A stretch of 64,000 nucleotides of DNA from Streptomyces luteogriseus (GCF_014205055.1 NZ_JACHMS010000001.1:3906001-3970000); one strand, 5' to 3'; numbered from the stretch's first letter, positions 52,278 through 61,280 are shown. Numbers and translations: made by a program. The notes: a model not told the origin generated them from the sequence alone.

Positions 52278-52636
52278 GTGCCCACCGCCTCCTCCACCGA
52301 CGCCACGGCCTCCTCGCGCACGGCGGCGAAGGACAGACCGCGCAGCACCGGCGGTTCGGCCACGACGGTCACCCGGACCTGTTCCGTGCCCCGGCTGACC
52401 ATCACTTTCGCGCCGGGCGGCGCCGCCTCGCGGGTCAGTTTCACGACCGCACCAGGTGGGTCCTGGCGGGCCGCCGCACGCGCACCCGTCCGCGCCGCGT
52501 CCACACACTGGATCTGCGCGGCCACGACCAGCAGCCCCCACACCAACGCCATCGCGAACATCACCAGCACGGGCAGCACCACGGCCGACTCCGCCGTGAC
52601 GAACCCCCGGTCCGCGCCCCGCTCACATCCGCGCAT
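52274..52636 (-). CDS. TadE family minor pilin-like protein
   Basis: The 120-residue protein has a prepilin-like site G11/FVTAE16 with Glu at +5, a hydrophobic helix (SAVVLPVLVMFAMALVWGLLVVAAQIQ) and the TadE sequence CVDAARTGARAAARQ. A short beta-rich domain follows. It would be processed by a prepilin peptidase and act in the Tad machine. The ATG overlaps the preceding stop by 14 nt. Confidence 0.88.
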   Translation of the reverse strand: MRGCERGADRGFVTAESAVVLPVLVMFAMALVWGLLVVAAQIQCVDAARTGARAAARQDPPGAVVKLTREAAPPGAKVMVSRGTEQVRVTVVAEPPVLRGLSFAAVREEAVASVEEAVGT

Positions 52637-52832
52637 TGAGGGCGTCCTTCACGATGTTCTGGAGTTCCGCACTGACCGGGCCGCTCGTGACGACCTTGTA
52701 CAGCACCACCGCGAACGCCACCGCCGCGACGATTCCCATCGCGTACTCGGAGGTGACCATTCCCGCGTCCCTCCGTGCCGCCCGCATCCCGCACACCAGG
52801 GCACGCATCCGTGCCCGTACCGCCTGATACAT
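52623..52832 (-). CDS. DUF4244 protein, Flp-pilin-like
   Basis: The 69-residue protein has a basic leader and a prepilin-type site G/MVTSE (Glu at +5), followed by a helix YAMGIVAAVAFAVVLYKVV and a short amphipathic end. This is the pattern of Flp pilins and the DUF4244 family found in actinobacterial tad clusters. It is the likely major pilin. The ATG at 52832 has GGGGG 6 nt upstream. The frame extends to a GTG at 52964 (113 residues), which would overlap TadC. Confidence 0.85.
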   Translation of the reverse strand: MYQAVRARMRALVCGMRAARRDAGMVTSEYAMGIVAAVAFAVVLYKVVTSGPVSAELQNIVKDALNARM

Positions 52833-52953
52833 CTCAACCCCCGTAGGAAAGAGTCCGAACTTCTGTTGGTCGTCGCTCACTTGCTTCCGGGCCTTCGCCG
52901 TCTTCGGCGCTCCTTCGCCTCCTTTCGCCGCTTCGTCGCCTCCCTGCGGCGCG

Positions 52954-53745
52954 TCATCCACCACCCCCTCCGAGCACCCCGCCCGCGAGTCCGATCACCA
53001 CGGGCAGCACGCCGACCGCGATGAACGCGGGCAAGAAGCACAGCCCCACCGGCGCGCTCACCATCACGCCCGCCCGGCGGGCCCTGGCCGTCGCGGCCCG
53101 GCCCCAGTCGGCCCGGGCCTCCGCGGCGAGCCGGGCGACCGGCACCGCGGCGGGCAGCCCGGACACATCGGCCCGTTCGAGCAGCCTGGCGAGACCTTCG
53201 GCACCCTGTACGGCGCCCAACCGCCGCCAGGCCGCGCCCGGTTCACTGCCCAGGCGCACCTCCGCCGCACCCCGGGCAAGGGCGTTGCCGACGGGGCCTC
53301 CCAGGGCCTCACCCACCGCCTGGGCCGCGATCACCGGACCGGCGCCCGCCGTGATGCAGGCCGCCAGCAGATCGGCGGCGAGGGGCAGTTGCCGTGCCGC
53401 CTCGGCGGGGTCGGGTGCCCCCGGGCCCGCGCCGGCCGTCTCTCGCCTCAACTGCCACCGCCACATCCCCACCGCGCCGGCCAGGCCCACGGCGGTCCCG
53501 GCGAGGCCTCCGACCAGCACCCATCCGGCGCACGCGACGCCCATCGGGGCCAACGACGTGCGCGCGATCCCCCGCACGGCCGGCCCCAGGGCGGGAACCG
53601 TCGCCTCCCGCGCCCCCGACAGCCCGGTCAGCCGCCGGCGCATCCTCCTGCGGCGCCGCGCCTCCAGCAGCCGGCGCACCAGCCATCCGCAGGCCAGCAC
53701 GATCCCCACGGCCACCCCCAGCCTGTGGACAACTTCTCCGCTCAT
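52954..53745 (-). CDS. TadC-like type II/IV secretion inner-membrane platform protein
   Basis: The 263-residue protein has the T2SS_F domain with helices at both ends (LGVAVGIVLACGWLVRRLL, VSAPVGLCFLPAFIAVGVLPVVIGLAGGV) and the F-domain motif LPLAADLLAACITAGAGPVIA. TadB and TadC form the membrane platform for pilus assembly. The ATG at 53745 overlaps the TadB stop by 4 nt (ATGA). Confidence 0.88.
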   Translation of the reverse strand: MSGEVVHRLGVAVGIVLACGWLVRRLLEARRRRRMRRRLTGLSGAREATVPALGPAVRGIARTSLAPMGVACAGWVLVGGLAGTAVGLAGAVGMWRWQLRRETAGAGPGAPDPAEAARQLPLAADLLAACITAGAGPVIAAQAVGEALGGPVGNALARGAAEVRLGSEPGAAWRRLGAVQGAEGLARLLERADVSGLPAAVPVARLAAEARADWGRAATARARRAGVMVSAPVGLCFLPAFIAVGVLPVVIGLAGGVLGGGGG

Positions 53746-54614
53746 GCCGCCGTCTCCGCACCCCGCACGATCCGCCCGACCCACCACAGCCCCAGGCCCT
53801 CCAGCACCCCACCGGCCGCCAGACACCCCAGTCCCGCACCGGTGTGCAGCAGGATGCGGAGGGGATCGGCCCCGAGGGCGGTGCCGATGAGGAGCCCGAG
53901 GGCCGGCAACCCGGCGAGCATCACCGCCGTGGCCCGGGCGCCCGCCAACTGGGCTCGCAGGTCGGACCGTTGGTCCCGTTCCGCGCGCAGGGCGGCGGCG
54001 AGCCGGTCGAGCCCGGCCGCGAGCCCCGCACCCTGGTCCACGGCAACCCGCCAGCAGGCCGCGAGCCCCCGCAGTCCCTCAGCACCCGGTTGCCCTGCCG
54101 CCGTGGCGAGCGCATCGGGCACGTCGCCGCCGAACCGCGCCGCCGCAAGCACCGTCGGCTGCGCCTCCGCGAGTCCGCCGCAGTCCCGCGCGGCTCGCAA
54201 CAGCCCCTCACCCGGCTGGCGCCCGGCCCGCACCTCACCGGCGAGCGCCCCGCACAACGCGATCACCGCGTCGGCTCGGCGCTCCCGGTCCCGCCGCACC
54301 TCGCCGGCCAGCCGGGCCCGCCGCAGCAACAGCACCCCGGCCGCCCCGAGGACGACCGGCAGCACCGACGCCCCGAGCACCGCCAACACCAGCCCGGCCA
54401 CCGGTGACCACCACTCGGGCCGCAGCCGCCCACGGAGCCGCCACGGTCCCCCGGCCATCCACCGCCACCCGGGCGGCCCGCTCCCGACGGCTGCGCCGTC
54501 CGCGAACAGCAACCGCGCCCGCCGCGCCGCCTCCTCACGCTCACCCAGCAGCCAGACCGCCGCCCCCATGCACACCACGGCCGCACCCATCGACACCTCA
54601 GGCACACGTGTCAC
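53742..54614 (-). CDS. TadB-like type II/IV secretion inner-membrane platform protein
   Basis: The 290-residue protein has an N-terminal helix, two central helices (WWSPVAGLVLAVLGASVLPVVLGAAGVLLL) and a T2SS_F domain (DAVIALCGALAGEVRAGRQPGEGLLRAA...LRAQLAGARATAVMLAGLPALGLLIGTALG). The GTG at 54614 overlaps the end of tadA by 17 nt. It partners TadC. Confidence 0.88.
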   Translation of the reverse strand: MTRVPEVSMGAAVVCMGAAVWLLGEREEAARRARLLFADGAAVGSGPPGWRWMAGGPWRLRGRLRPEWWSPVAGLVLAVLGASVLPVVLGAAGVLLLRRARLAGEVRRDRERRADAVIALCGALAGEVRAGRQPGEGLLRAARDCGGLAEAQPTVLAAARFGGDVPDALATAAGQPGAEGLRGLAACWRVAVDQGAGLAAGLDRLAAALRAERDQRSDLRAQLAGARATAVMLAGLPALGLLIGTALGADPLRILLHTGAGLGCLAAGGVLEGLGLWWVGRIVRGAETAA

Positions 54615-55818
54615 GATCCGCCCCCTCCACCACGACCTCACCCGGCCCGCTCGCCTCGCCCCGGAGCAGCCCCCGCAGCCGCTCCCACCCCCGCTCGCGC
54701 ACGAACGCCTCCGCTCCCCACCGCAGTGCCGGCACCGTCCGCACCAACCCCGACGGGTCCCGCTCCAGCACGTGCACCTCCGCGATCCGCCGTCGTCCGG
54801 CCCGGTCGCGCACCAGGTGCAGCACCACGGAGAGGGCGGCCGCCAACTGGCTGTGCAGCGCGGCCCGGTCGAGCCCGGCGGCCGTGCCGAGCGCTTCCAG
54901 CCGGGCCGGTACATCGGCAGCGGCGTTGGCGTGCACGGTCCCGCAGCCGCCCTCGTGCCCGGTGTTCAACGCGGCTAGCAGATGAACCACTTCGGGCCCA
55001 CGCACCTCGCCCACGACCAGCCGGTCGGGCCGCATCCGCAGCGCCTGGCGCACCAGGTCCTCGAGGGTGACCAGGCCCGCACCCTCCTGGTTGGCGGGTC
55101 TGGTCTCCAGCCGTACGACATGCGGGTGATCGGGCCGCAGCTCCGCCGAGTCCTCGGCGAGGACGATCCGCTCATCCGGTCCCACCAGTCCGAGCAGGGC
55201 ACTCAGCAGCGTGGTCTTTCCCGTGCCGGTACCGCCGCTGACCAGGAAGGACAGCCGGGCGTCGAGCAGCGCGCGCAGCATGCGGTCCCCGCCCGGCGGC
55301 ACCGTGCCCGCCATGACCAGCTCGCCGAGCGTGAAGGCGCGCGGCCGTACCACCCGCAGGGACAGGCAGGCGCAGCCCACCGCCACCGGCGGCAGCACGG
55401 CGTGCAGCCGGGTCCCGTCGGGCAGTCGGGCGTCGGCCCACGGGCGGGCGTCGTCCAGCCGACGTCCGGCCACCGCGGCGAGGCGCTGGGCGAGCCGTCG
55501 TACCGCTGCCGCGTCCGTGAACCGCACCGACGTCAGCTGCAGTCCGCCGCCGCGGTCCACCCAGACCCGGTCCGGGGCCGACACCAGCACGTCCGTCACC
55601 GACGGATCGGCGAGGAGCGGCTCCAGCGGGCCGCTGCCGACCAGCTCGGACCGCAACTGCGCGGCGGCACCCAGGACTTCCGCGTCCCCGAGGACCCGCC
55701 CCTGCTCCCGCAGAGCCTGTGCCACGCGCGCGGGGGTCGGCTCGGCCCCGCTCTCGGCCAGCCACCGCCGCACCCCGTCGAGCAGCGCCGCGCCCTCGAG
55801 TCCGGCCAGGGTGCTCAT
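54598..55818 (-). CDS. TadA/CpaF-type secretion ATPase
   Basis: The 406-residue hexameric ATPase powers pilus assembly. Walker A GGTGTGKTT (about residue 195), the Asp box ERIVLAEDSAEL, Walker B region RPDRLVVGEVRGPEV and the His box GCGTVHANAA are all intact. It matches the 'helicase/secretion neighbourhood ATPase' family of actinobacteria. The ATG at 55818 overlaps the CpaE-like stop by 4 nt. Confidence 0.93.
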   Translation of the reverse strand: MSTLAGLEGAALLDGVRRWLAESGAEPTPARVAQALREQGRVLGDAEVLGAAAQLRSELVGSGPLEPLLADPSVTDVLVSAPDRVWVDRGGGLQLTSVRFTDAAAVRRLAQRLAAVAGRRLDDARPWADARLPDGTRLHAVLPPVAVGCACLSLRVVRPRAFTLGELVMAGTVPPGGDRMLRALLDARLSFLVSGGTGTGKTTLLSALLGLVGPDERIVLAEDSAELRPDHPHVVRLETRPANQEGAGLVTLEDLVRQALRMRPDRLVVGEVRGPEVVHLLAALNTGHEGGCGTVHANAAADVPARLEALGTAAGLDRAALHSQLAAALSVVLHLVRDRAGRRRIAEVHVLERDPSGLVRTVPALRWGAEAFVRERGWERLRGLLRGEASGPGEVVVEGADRDTCA

Positions 55819-56939
55819 GCCGCACCCGCCTCGACGAGCGCCCGCTCCCAGAACTCCGTGCAGAACCGGGCGAGCGGTCCGCGCGGGGTGGCACCCGGAG
55901 GCGCCGTGCCCGCGTCCGGGCGCGACAGCCCCGGCTCGTCGGGCACTTCGCCGACCAGGGGCAGGCCGAGCAGCCGCGCCACCTCACGGCCGTCGAGCCC
56001 CGGTGGGTAGGGCCCGCGGACCGCCACCCGCAGATCCCGCAGGACCATGCCGACCGCCGAGGCCACCCGCCCCGCGGCAGCGACGGCCCGCAGCTCGGCG
56101 GGCACCACCAGCACGCCCACGTCCAGTTGGGTGAGCACCTCGGCGACGCCGTCGTCGATCCGGCGCGGCAGGTCGACCACGACCGTGCCGCCCCGGCGCC
56201 GGGCCGCCGCGAGCACGGCACGTACCGCCTGCGGCGGGACCGCGATCCGGTCGCCGCGGTCCCAGCTGAGCACCCGCAGCGAGTGCAGCTCGGGCAGCGA
56301 CTCCTCCAGGGCTCCCCCGCCGACCCGTCCGCGCGAGGAGGCGAACGCGGGCCAGCGCAGCCCTTCGGCCGTCTCACCGCCGAGGAGAACGTCCAGGCCC
56401 CCGCCCAGCGGATCGGCGTCCACGAGGAGGGTGCGCAGTCCCTCCCGCGCGGAGGTGACGGCGAGGGCGCACGCGAGCGTGGACGCTCCGGCCCCGCCCC
56501 GGCCGCCGATGACGCCCACGGTGAGAGCGGGCCGGCCGACACCCTCGGCCACGTCGGCGATCCGGTCGACCAGCCACTGCTCGCCGTCGGGCAGCATCAG
56601 GACGTGCTCGGCGCCGATCTCGACGGCACGCCGCCACACCCCGGAGTCGTCCTGGTCCCGGCCGACGAGCACGACGCCCCTTCTGCGTACCGCCCCGCGC
56701 ACCCGGCGCGCGGCGTCGTCGCCGACCAGGACGAGCGGCGCGGCCTCCCAGCTGCCTCTGCGCTCCGGCACCCCGTGGTGCACCTCGGGTGTGGCGCCCG
56801 CCGCCGCGCACAGGCGCAGCAGGTCGTCGAGGAGTTCGGTGTCCTCGGTGACGATCAGCGGTCCGCCCTGCCGCCCTCCGGCGGGCGGCGGATCGTGTGT
56901 GACGGTTCCGACCACGCTTTCCATCCCCCTTCGCTGCAT
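55815..56939 (-). CDS. CpaE-like/Ssd septum-site-determining MinD-family ATPase
   Basis: The 374-residue protein has an N-terminal receiver-like region (LIVTEDTELLDDLLRLCAAAG) and a MinD/ParA-type ATPase with a deviant Walker A GGRGGAGAST, TLLVDADPLGGGLDVLLG and VVVDLPRRIDD. It belongs to the actinobacterial CpaE-homologue group, which includes the mycobacterial septum regulator Ssd. It may position the Tad machine or affect septation. The first gene of the tad operon. Starts at 56939, 56924 (ATG) or 56915 (GTG) are all possible; AAGGGGG best fits the GTG at 56915. Confidence 0.87.
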   Translation of the reverse strand: MQRRGMESVVGTVTHDPPPAGGRQGGPLIVTEDTELLDDLLRLCAAAGATPEVHHGVPERRGSWEAAPLVLVGDDAARRVRGAVRRRGVVLVGRDQDDSGVWRRAVEIGAEHVLMLPDGEQWLVDRIADVAEGVGRPALTVGVIGGRGGAGASTLACALAVTSAREGLRTLLVDADPLGGGLDVLLGGETAEGLRWPAFASSRGRVGGGALEESLPELHSLRVLSWDRGDRIAVPPQAVRAVLAAARRRGGTVVVDLPRRIDDGVAEVLTQLDVGVLVVPAELRAVAAAGRVASAVGMVLRDLRVAVRGPYPPGLDGREVARLLGLPLVGEVPDEPGLSRPDAGTAPPGATPRGPLARFCTEFWERALVEAGAA

Positions 56940-57497
56940 GACTCGCGCGACAACTGCGGCCCCGCGATTGCCAAACGTGGGAAGAACCGACGAGCGGCCT
57001 CCCTGTGAACGGCCGACAGAATCCGGCCAACGCTCCCCGCTACTCGGAACGGGCCATGAACTCGCCGCGAGCGGGGCGCGCTTGAATCACGGTGCAGCCA
57101 TCCCGGAAATCGTGTGGATCTTGGTGGATAACTGTGGACGCCCCGAGGGTTGTGAATATCGCCGTCACCCATACCGGTGAGCCGCTCAGGCCTCCCGTGC
57201 GACTCCCGGAGAGCAGTCCGGCGACTACCCACCGTGACAGATCATGCGCATGACAACACTGTGCCGCAACAGCTTCCAAGCGGCTTTTCAGGGCGCGCGA
57301 AGGGGACGAAAACCCATCCGGACATGCGACGACCCCCGCCGGGGGGGAGAGCGGGGGTCGTCCCCACGGCCGACTCGGGGGGGGAGGAGTCGGGCCGGGT
57401 TAGCACGGTCGCGAACGATCCGTGACTTCCATGGTGTACCCGAGAGCCTTCTCAGGCAAACCCACGCGCCCCACCTTACGCCGAATGGGCTGCCCCT
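56940..57497. other. Non-coding region between tad operon and HAD gene
   Basis: About 560 bp, AT-richer than average at 57080-57180 (probable tad promoter region). No convincing gene was seen. A strong G/C hairpin lies at 57328-57362. Confidence 0.55.
57328..57362 (+). terminator. Large G/C hairpin upstream of HAD gene
   Basis: GACGACCCCCGC (57328-57339) pairs with GCGGGGGTCGTC (57351-57362) across an 11-nt G-rich loop. No gene ends just before it, so it may be an attenuator in the HAD leader or the end of an unannotated transcript. Confidence 0.6.
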
Positions 57498-58331
57498 ATG
57501 CTCTGGGGCGTGGAAAACCACTCGATGCCCCGCACAGCCGCCTTCTTTGACCTGGACAAGACGGTCATTGCGAAGTCGAGCACGCTCACGTTCAGCAAGT
57601 CGTTCTACCAAGGCGGTCTGATCAACCGCCGGGCCGTCTTGCGCACCGCATATGCCCAGTTCGTCTTCCTTGCCGGCGGCGCCGACCACGACCAGATGGA
57701 GCGCATGCGCGCATATCTGTCCGCCCTGTGCCGCGGCTGGAACGTGCAGCAGGTCAAGGAGATCGTCGCCGAGACGCTGCACGACCTGATCGACCCGATC
57801 ATCTACGACGAGGCCGCCTCCCTCATCGAGGAGCACCACACCGCCGGCCGCGACGTCGTGATCGTGTCCACGTCGGGCGCCGAGGTGGTCGAGCCGATCG
57901 GCGAGTTGCTGGGCGCGGACCGCGTGGTCGCCACCCGGATGGTCGTGGGCGACGACGGTTGTTTCACCGGCGACGTGGAGTACTACGCGTACGGCCCGAC
58001 CAAGGCCGAGGCCGTCAGGGAGTTGGCCGAGTCCGAGGGGTACGACCTCAGCCGCTGCTACGCCTACAGCGATTCGGCGACCGATGTGCCGATGCTGGAG
58101 TCCGTCGGCCATCCGCACGCCGTGAACCCCGACCGGGCGCTGCGCCGCGAGGCCCTCGCGCGCGGGTGGCCGATCCTGGACTTCCACCGCCCGGTCCGGC
58201 TCAAGCAGCGCATTCCCGCGTTCTCCGTGCCGCCGCGCCCGGCGCTCGTGGCGGTCGCGGCGATAGGCGCAGCGGCGGCCACCGCAGGACTCGTCTGGTA
58301 CGCGAACAAGCGCCGGACCACGGTCGCTTGA
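57498..58331 (+). CDS. HAD-IB family hydrolase with C-terminal membrane helix
   Basis: The 277-residue protein has the SerB/CicA-like HAD core: motif I AAFFDLDKTVIAKSS, motif II IVSTSGAE, motif III lysine in GPTKAEAV and motif IV YSDSATDVPML. A single hydrophobic helix (ALVAVAAIGAAAATAGLVWYA) and a basic end anchor it to the membrane with the enzyme on the cytoplasmic side. Phosphatase activity is likely; the substrate, possibly a phospholipid intermediate, is unknown. The ATG at 57498 or the GTG at 57510 may be used. Confidence 0.88.
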   Translation: MLWGVENHSMPRTAAFFDLDKTVIAKSSTLTFSKSFYQGGLINRRAVLRTAYAQFVFLAGGADHDQMERMRAYLSALCRGWNVQQVKEIVAETLHDLIDPIIYDEAASLIEEHHTAGRDVVIVSTSGAEVVEPIGELLGADRVVATRMVVGDDGCFTGDVEYYAYGPTKAEAVRELAESEGYDLSRCYAYSDSATDVPMLESVGHPHAVNPDRALRREALARGWPILDFHRPVRLKQRIPAFSVPPRPALVAVAAIGAAAATAGLVWYANKRRTTVA

Positions 58332-58716
58332 CCTGCGGCGATGCACAGTTCTACGTGAACCCGAAAGTAAAGAAGTGCGGCCTGGACTTCCGCTCGCACC
58401 GGGGCAGGAGTACAAAGGACTCAACGGCCCGCGAGACCAAGGACATCCGAGAGGATCACCTTTTAACGCATTTGGCCCCACGGACCGAGCATGAACACCG
58501 GGCACCCACGCGACGTCGACCCGTCGAATACGGGCCAGCCGCACCAGGTGACGGGCAAAGCTCCCGACCTGATGGGCATATATCGAGGACGCTTGGTAAC
58601 CCGATGCTCATGCCAGCGGCGGTACGAGAACTCGTACCGCCGCATCACTTTTCCGGCCGTGCGATGCCGTGCCGCACCGCGACGTCACACCGCACCGCGA
58701 TGTCCCGCCCGCATGG
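58332..58716. other. Convergent gap between HAD and Fic-like genes
   Basis: About 385 bp with no convincing gene; short frames on both strands (for example from 58491 on the plus strand) show no domain. It contains the near-perfect palindrome at 58616-58643. Confidence 0.5.
58616..58643. terminator. 13-bp perfect palindrome, probable bidirectional terminator
   Basis: GCGGCGGTACGAG (58616-58628) and CTCGTACCGCCGC (58631-58643) are exact inverted copies separated by two bases. It lies between two convergent genes. Confidence 0.65.
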
Positions 58717-59541
58717 TCACGCAGCTCCGCGCTGCAGCGCCTCGCACACCGCCATCGACTCGCGGGCTCCCAGCTCGACGGCCCTGCCGCAGTGGGCGAT
58801 CCAGGCGGCCACACCCTCAGGGGTACCGGAGACGTACCCGTCGAGGGCCTCCAGGTAGGCGTCGCGCCCCAGCTCCGCGTGACCGACCTCGGCCGCGCAG
58901 ACCGACTTCGGGTCCAGCCCACTGCCGATGAGGACGATGCGCTCCGCCGTGCGTGCGATGAGGCCGTTGTGGGACGTGAAGGGCCGCAGCGCGAGGAGTT
59001 CGCCGTGCACGACGGCGGCCGTCACCAGCGCCGGTGCGGAGCCGCCCGCGATGATCAGTCCGGCAAGCCCGTCCAGCCTGCCGTGCGTCTCGGTGGCGCT
59101 CGGCAGCGGCAGCGCGACGAGCGGCTCGTCGACCGGCTCGCCCTCCTTGCGGGGCCGCCCCACCTGGTCGCCCTTGTCCGCGGCCGCCACCAGGTGCAGC
59201 CGGGCCAGCACCCGCAGAGGCGACTGCCGCCAGATCGACAGCAGCTGGCCCGCCTCCGCGGTGAGCCGCAGGGCGGCACCCACGGTGCGGGCCTCGTCGT
59301 CGCCGCTGAAGTCCGTGCGCCGGCGTACCTCCTCCAGGGCCCAGTCCGCGCCGGACAGCGCGGCCGAGCCACGGGCGCCGCGCAGGGCGGCCTCGGAGGT
59401 GATCGCGTTGCTGCGCCGCCGCATGACCCGGTGCCCGTAGACCCGGTCGACGGCCTTGCGGACGGACTCCACGGAATCGGCCACTCCGGGCAGCGCCCCC
59501 AGGGCCGCGAGGGGATCGGCGCTCGCGCCTGCTGTACTCAT
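58717..59541 (-). CDS. Fic-fold-like protein with degenerate active motif
   Basis: The 274-residue, mostly helical protein is widespread in Streptomyces and sometimes labelled oxidoreductase. HGELLALRPFTSHNGLIARTAERIVL resembles the Fic core HPFx(D/E)GNGRxxR. Here the catalytic His is Arg, the acidic residue is Ser, the first Gly is His and the final Arg is Leu, so AMP transfer is unlikely. The ATG at 59541 begins MSTAGASADPL. The HAD gene is convergent and the NodB-like gene lies upstream on the same strand. Confidence 0.78.
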   Translation of the reverse strand: MSTAGASADPLAALGALPGVADSVESVRKAVDRVYGHRVMRRRSNAITSEAALRGARGSAALSGADWALEEVRRRTDFSGDDEARTVGAALRLTAEAGQLLSIWRQSPLRVLARLHLVAAADKGDQVGRPRKEGEPVDEPLVALPLPSATETHGRLDGLAGLIIAGGSAPALVTAAVVHGELLALRPFTSHNGLIARTAERIVLIGSGLDPKSVCAAEVGHAELGRDAYLEALDGYVSGTPEGVAAWIAHCGRAVELGARESMAVCEALQRGAA

Positions 59542-59700
59542 GAGTACGACCCTACGCACCCCGGAGCCCCGCCCCGCGGCGGAGTGGCCTTCTTCACGCG
59601 CGCGTGCGCCCGGCCACGTCCGTCCGAAGGGCTCTCCCCATGGCCACCGAAGGGCCACCCCTCGGGCCGCCCTCGGGCCACCCCTCGGGCCGCCGAAGGG

Positions 59701-60993
59701 CTACCCCTTGGCCGCCGGAGCGCCCGGGACACCCTGCGCCGCAGGAGCACCGGGCACCCCCTTGGGCGCCGGGGCGGGCCGGTCCGACAGGAACGACGCC
59801 CAGCCCGCCTTGGGCGCCTGGCCGACCGGCAGGGTGCGCAGCTTCTCCAGCGTCTTCGGGTCCTGGGCGTCCAGCCAGTCCACGAGCTGCCGGAACGAGA
59901 CGCAGCGCACCTCCTCCTTGGTGCACACCGTCTCGATGACCTCCTCGACGGCCCGCATGTAGGTGCCGCCGTTCCAGGACTCGAAGTGGTTGCCGATGAT
60001 CAGGGGCGCGCGGTTGCCGTCGTAGGCCCGCGAGAAGCCCTTCAGCAGGCCGTCGCGCATCTGGTCACCCCAGAAGTCGTGCATGGCGGGGTTGCCCTGG
60101 GTCTTGGTGCCCGACTGGTTGACCATGAAGTTGTAGTCCATGGTGAGCTGCTCGAAGGAGTGGCCGGGGAACGGCACGAGCTGCATGGACACGTCCCACA
60201 GGCCCTGCTTCTTCTTCGGCCAGACCTGGTCGTTCACGCCGCTGGTGTCGTAGCGGAAGCCCAGGTCGCGGGCGGCCCTCATGAAGTTGCGCTGGCCCTC
60301 GAGGCAGGGTGTGCGGGCGCCGATGAGCTCCTTGTCGTAGTCGAAGGGCAGGGGGGCCGCGTCCTTCAGGCCGGTGTTGGTCTTCCAGGTCTTCACGAAC
60401 TGCTTGGCCTGGGAGATCTCGTCCTTCCAGTCCTGGACGGACCACTCACCGACGCCGCCGCCGCTGCCGCAGAAGTGGCCGTTGAAGTGCGTGCCGATCT
60501 CGTTGCCCTCGAGCCACGCCAGGCGCAGCTGCTTCGCGGTGGCGGCGATGCCGCGGCGGTCGTTGAAGCCGATGTCGGAGCGGCCCGGGGAGTGCTGCGG
60601 GGGCCGGTACCGGTCTCGCTTCTCGCCCGGCAGCATGTACACGCCGCTCAGGAAGTACGTCATGGTCGCGTTGTTCCGCTTGGCCACCTTGCGGAAGTGG
60701 GAGAACAGCTTCTGGCTGTCCTCGCCCGCTCCGTCCCAGGAGAAGACGACGAACTGTGGGGGCTTCTGACCGGGCCGCAGGCGTTCCGGTCCGGGCAGGT
60801 GCGGCTGGGCGCCGGTGTAGGCGGTGGAGCCGTCTCCGATCAACCGGACGGCACTCTTGGGCGCCTGTGCCGGTGTCGCCTTCTGCGGGTCGGGGGCCTC
60901 TTGCCGGGGGGTGCCGGTCGCGCAACCGGCGAGCGATGCGGCGCAGACCGCGGCGATCACTGAACTCGCGGCGATCCTGTGGGTGGCGGCCAT
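59701..60993 (-). CDS. NodB-like polysaccharide deacetylase lipoprotein
   Basis: The 430-residue protein has a signal peptide with lipobox LAGC and a Pro/Ala/Gln linker. A NodB-like barrel follows, with FVVFSWDGAGED for motif 1 and GNEIGTHFNGHF for the HxxxH motif 2. Motif 1 has one Asp where classic deacetylases have two, so catalysis may differ. Long loops (residues about 120-160 and 230-320) are inserted. The C-terminus has two copies of GVPGAPAA(Q/K)G. It is likely cell-surface anchored and acts on wall or capsular glycans. Confidence 0.82.
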   Translation of the reverse strand: MAATHRIAASSVIAAVCAASLAGCATGTPRQEAPDPQKATPAQAPKSAVRLIGDGSTAYTGAQPHLPGPERLRPGQKPPQFVVFSWDGAGEDSQKLFSHFRKVAKRNNATMTYFLSGVYMLPGEKRDRYRPPQHSPGRSDIGFNDRRGIAATAKQLRLAWLEGNEIGTHFNGHFCGSGGGVGEWSVQDWKDEISQAKQFVKTWKTNTGLKDAAPLPFDYDKELIGARTPCLEGQRNFMRAARDLGFRYDTSGVNDQVWPKKKQGLWDVSMQLVPFPGHSFEQLTMDYNFMVNQSGTKTQGNPAMHDFWGDQMRDGLLKGFSRAYDGNRAPLIIGNHFESWNGGTYMRAVEEVIETVCTKEEVRCVSFRQLVDWLDAQDPKTLEKLRTLPVGQAPKAGWASFLSDRPAPAPKGVPGAPAAQGVPGAPAAKG

Positions 60994-61280
60994 GTTCCGC
61001 CCACCTTCTTCCTTCTCTCGGGTGCGGACAGCGCCGCCAAATTCGCACGACTTCGAGAAGGAATTAGTACGACAAGCCGATCAAATAGCCACTTCACTCG
61101 TCAGAGTGATCTATTCACCCATTTGCCCGTAATGTCTATGCTCGTCCTTTACTCTGCATTACGATCCGTTTACCGAGCGTTGATTCATCCCGCCGATTTA
61201 CGCCGTGACCGCCGCGACCGAACCCGCCCCGAGCGGGACCCCAGTACGCGACCGCGCAGCCCCGGAGGAGACGGGAAACC
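60994..61280. other. AT-rich divergent promoter region
   Basis: The interval between the NodB-like and SulP genes is much less GC-rich than its surroundings around 61060-61170. It includes CACTC-GTCA-GAGTG (61095-61108). It is the probable location of both promoters. Confidence 0.5.
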
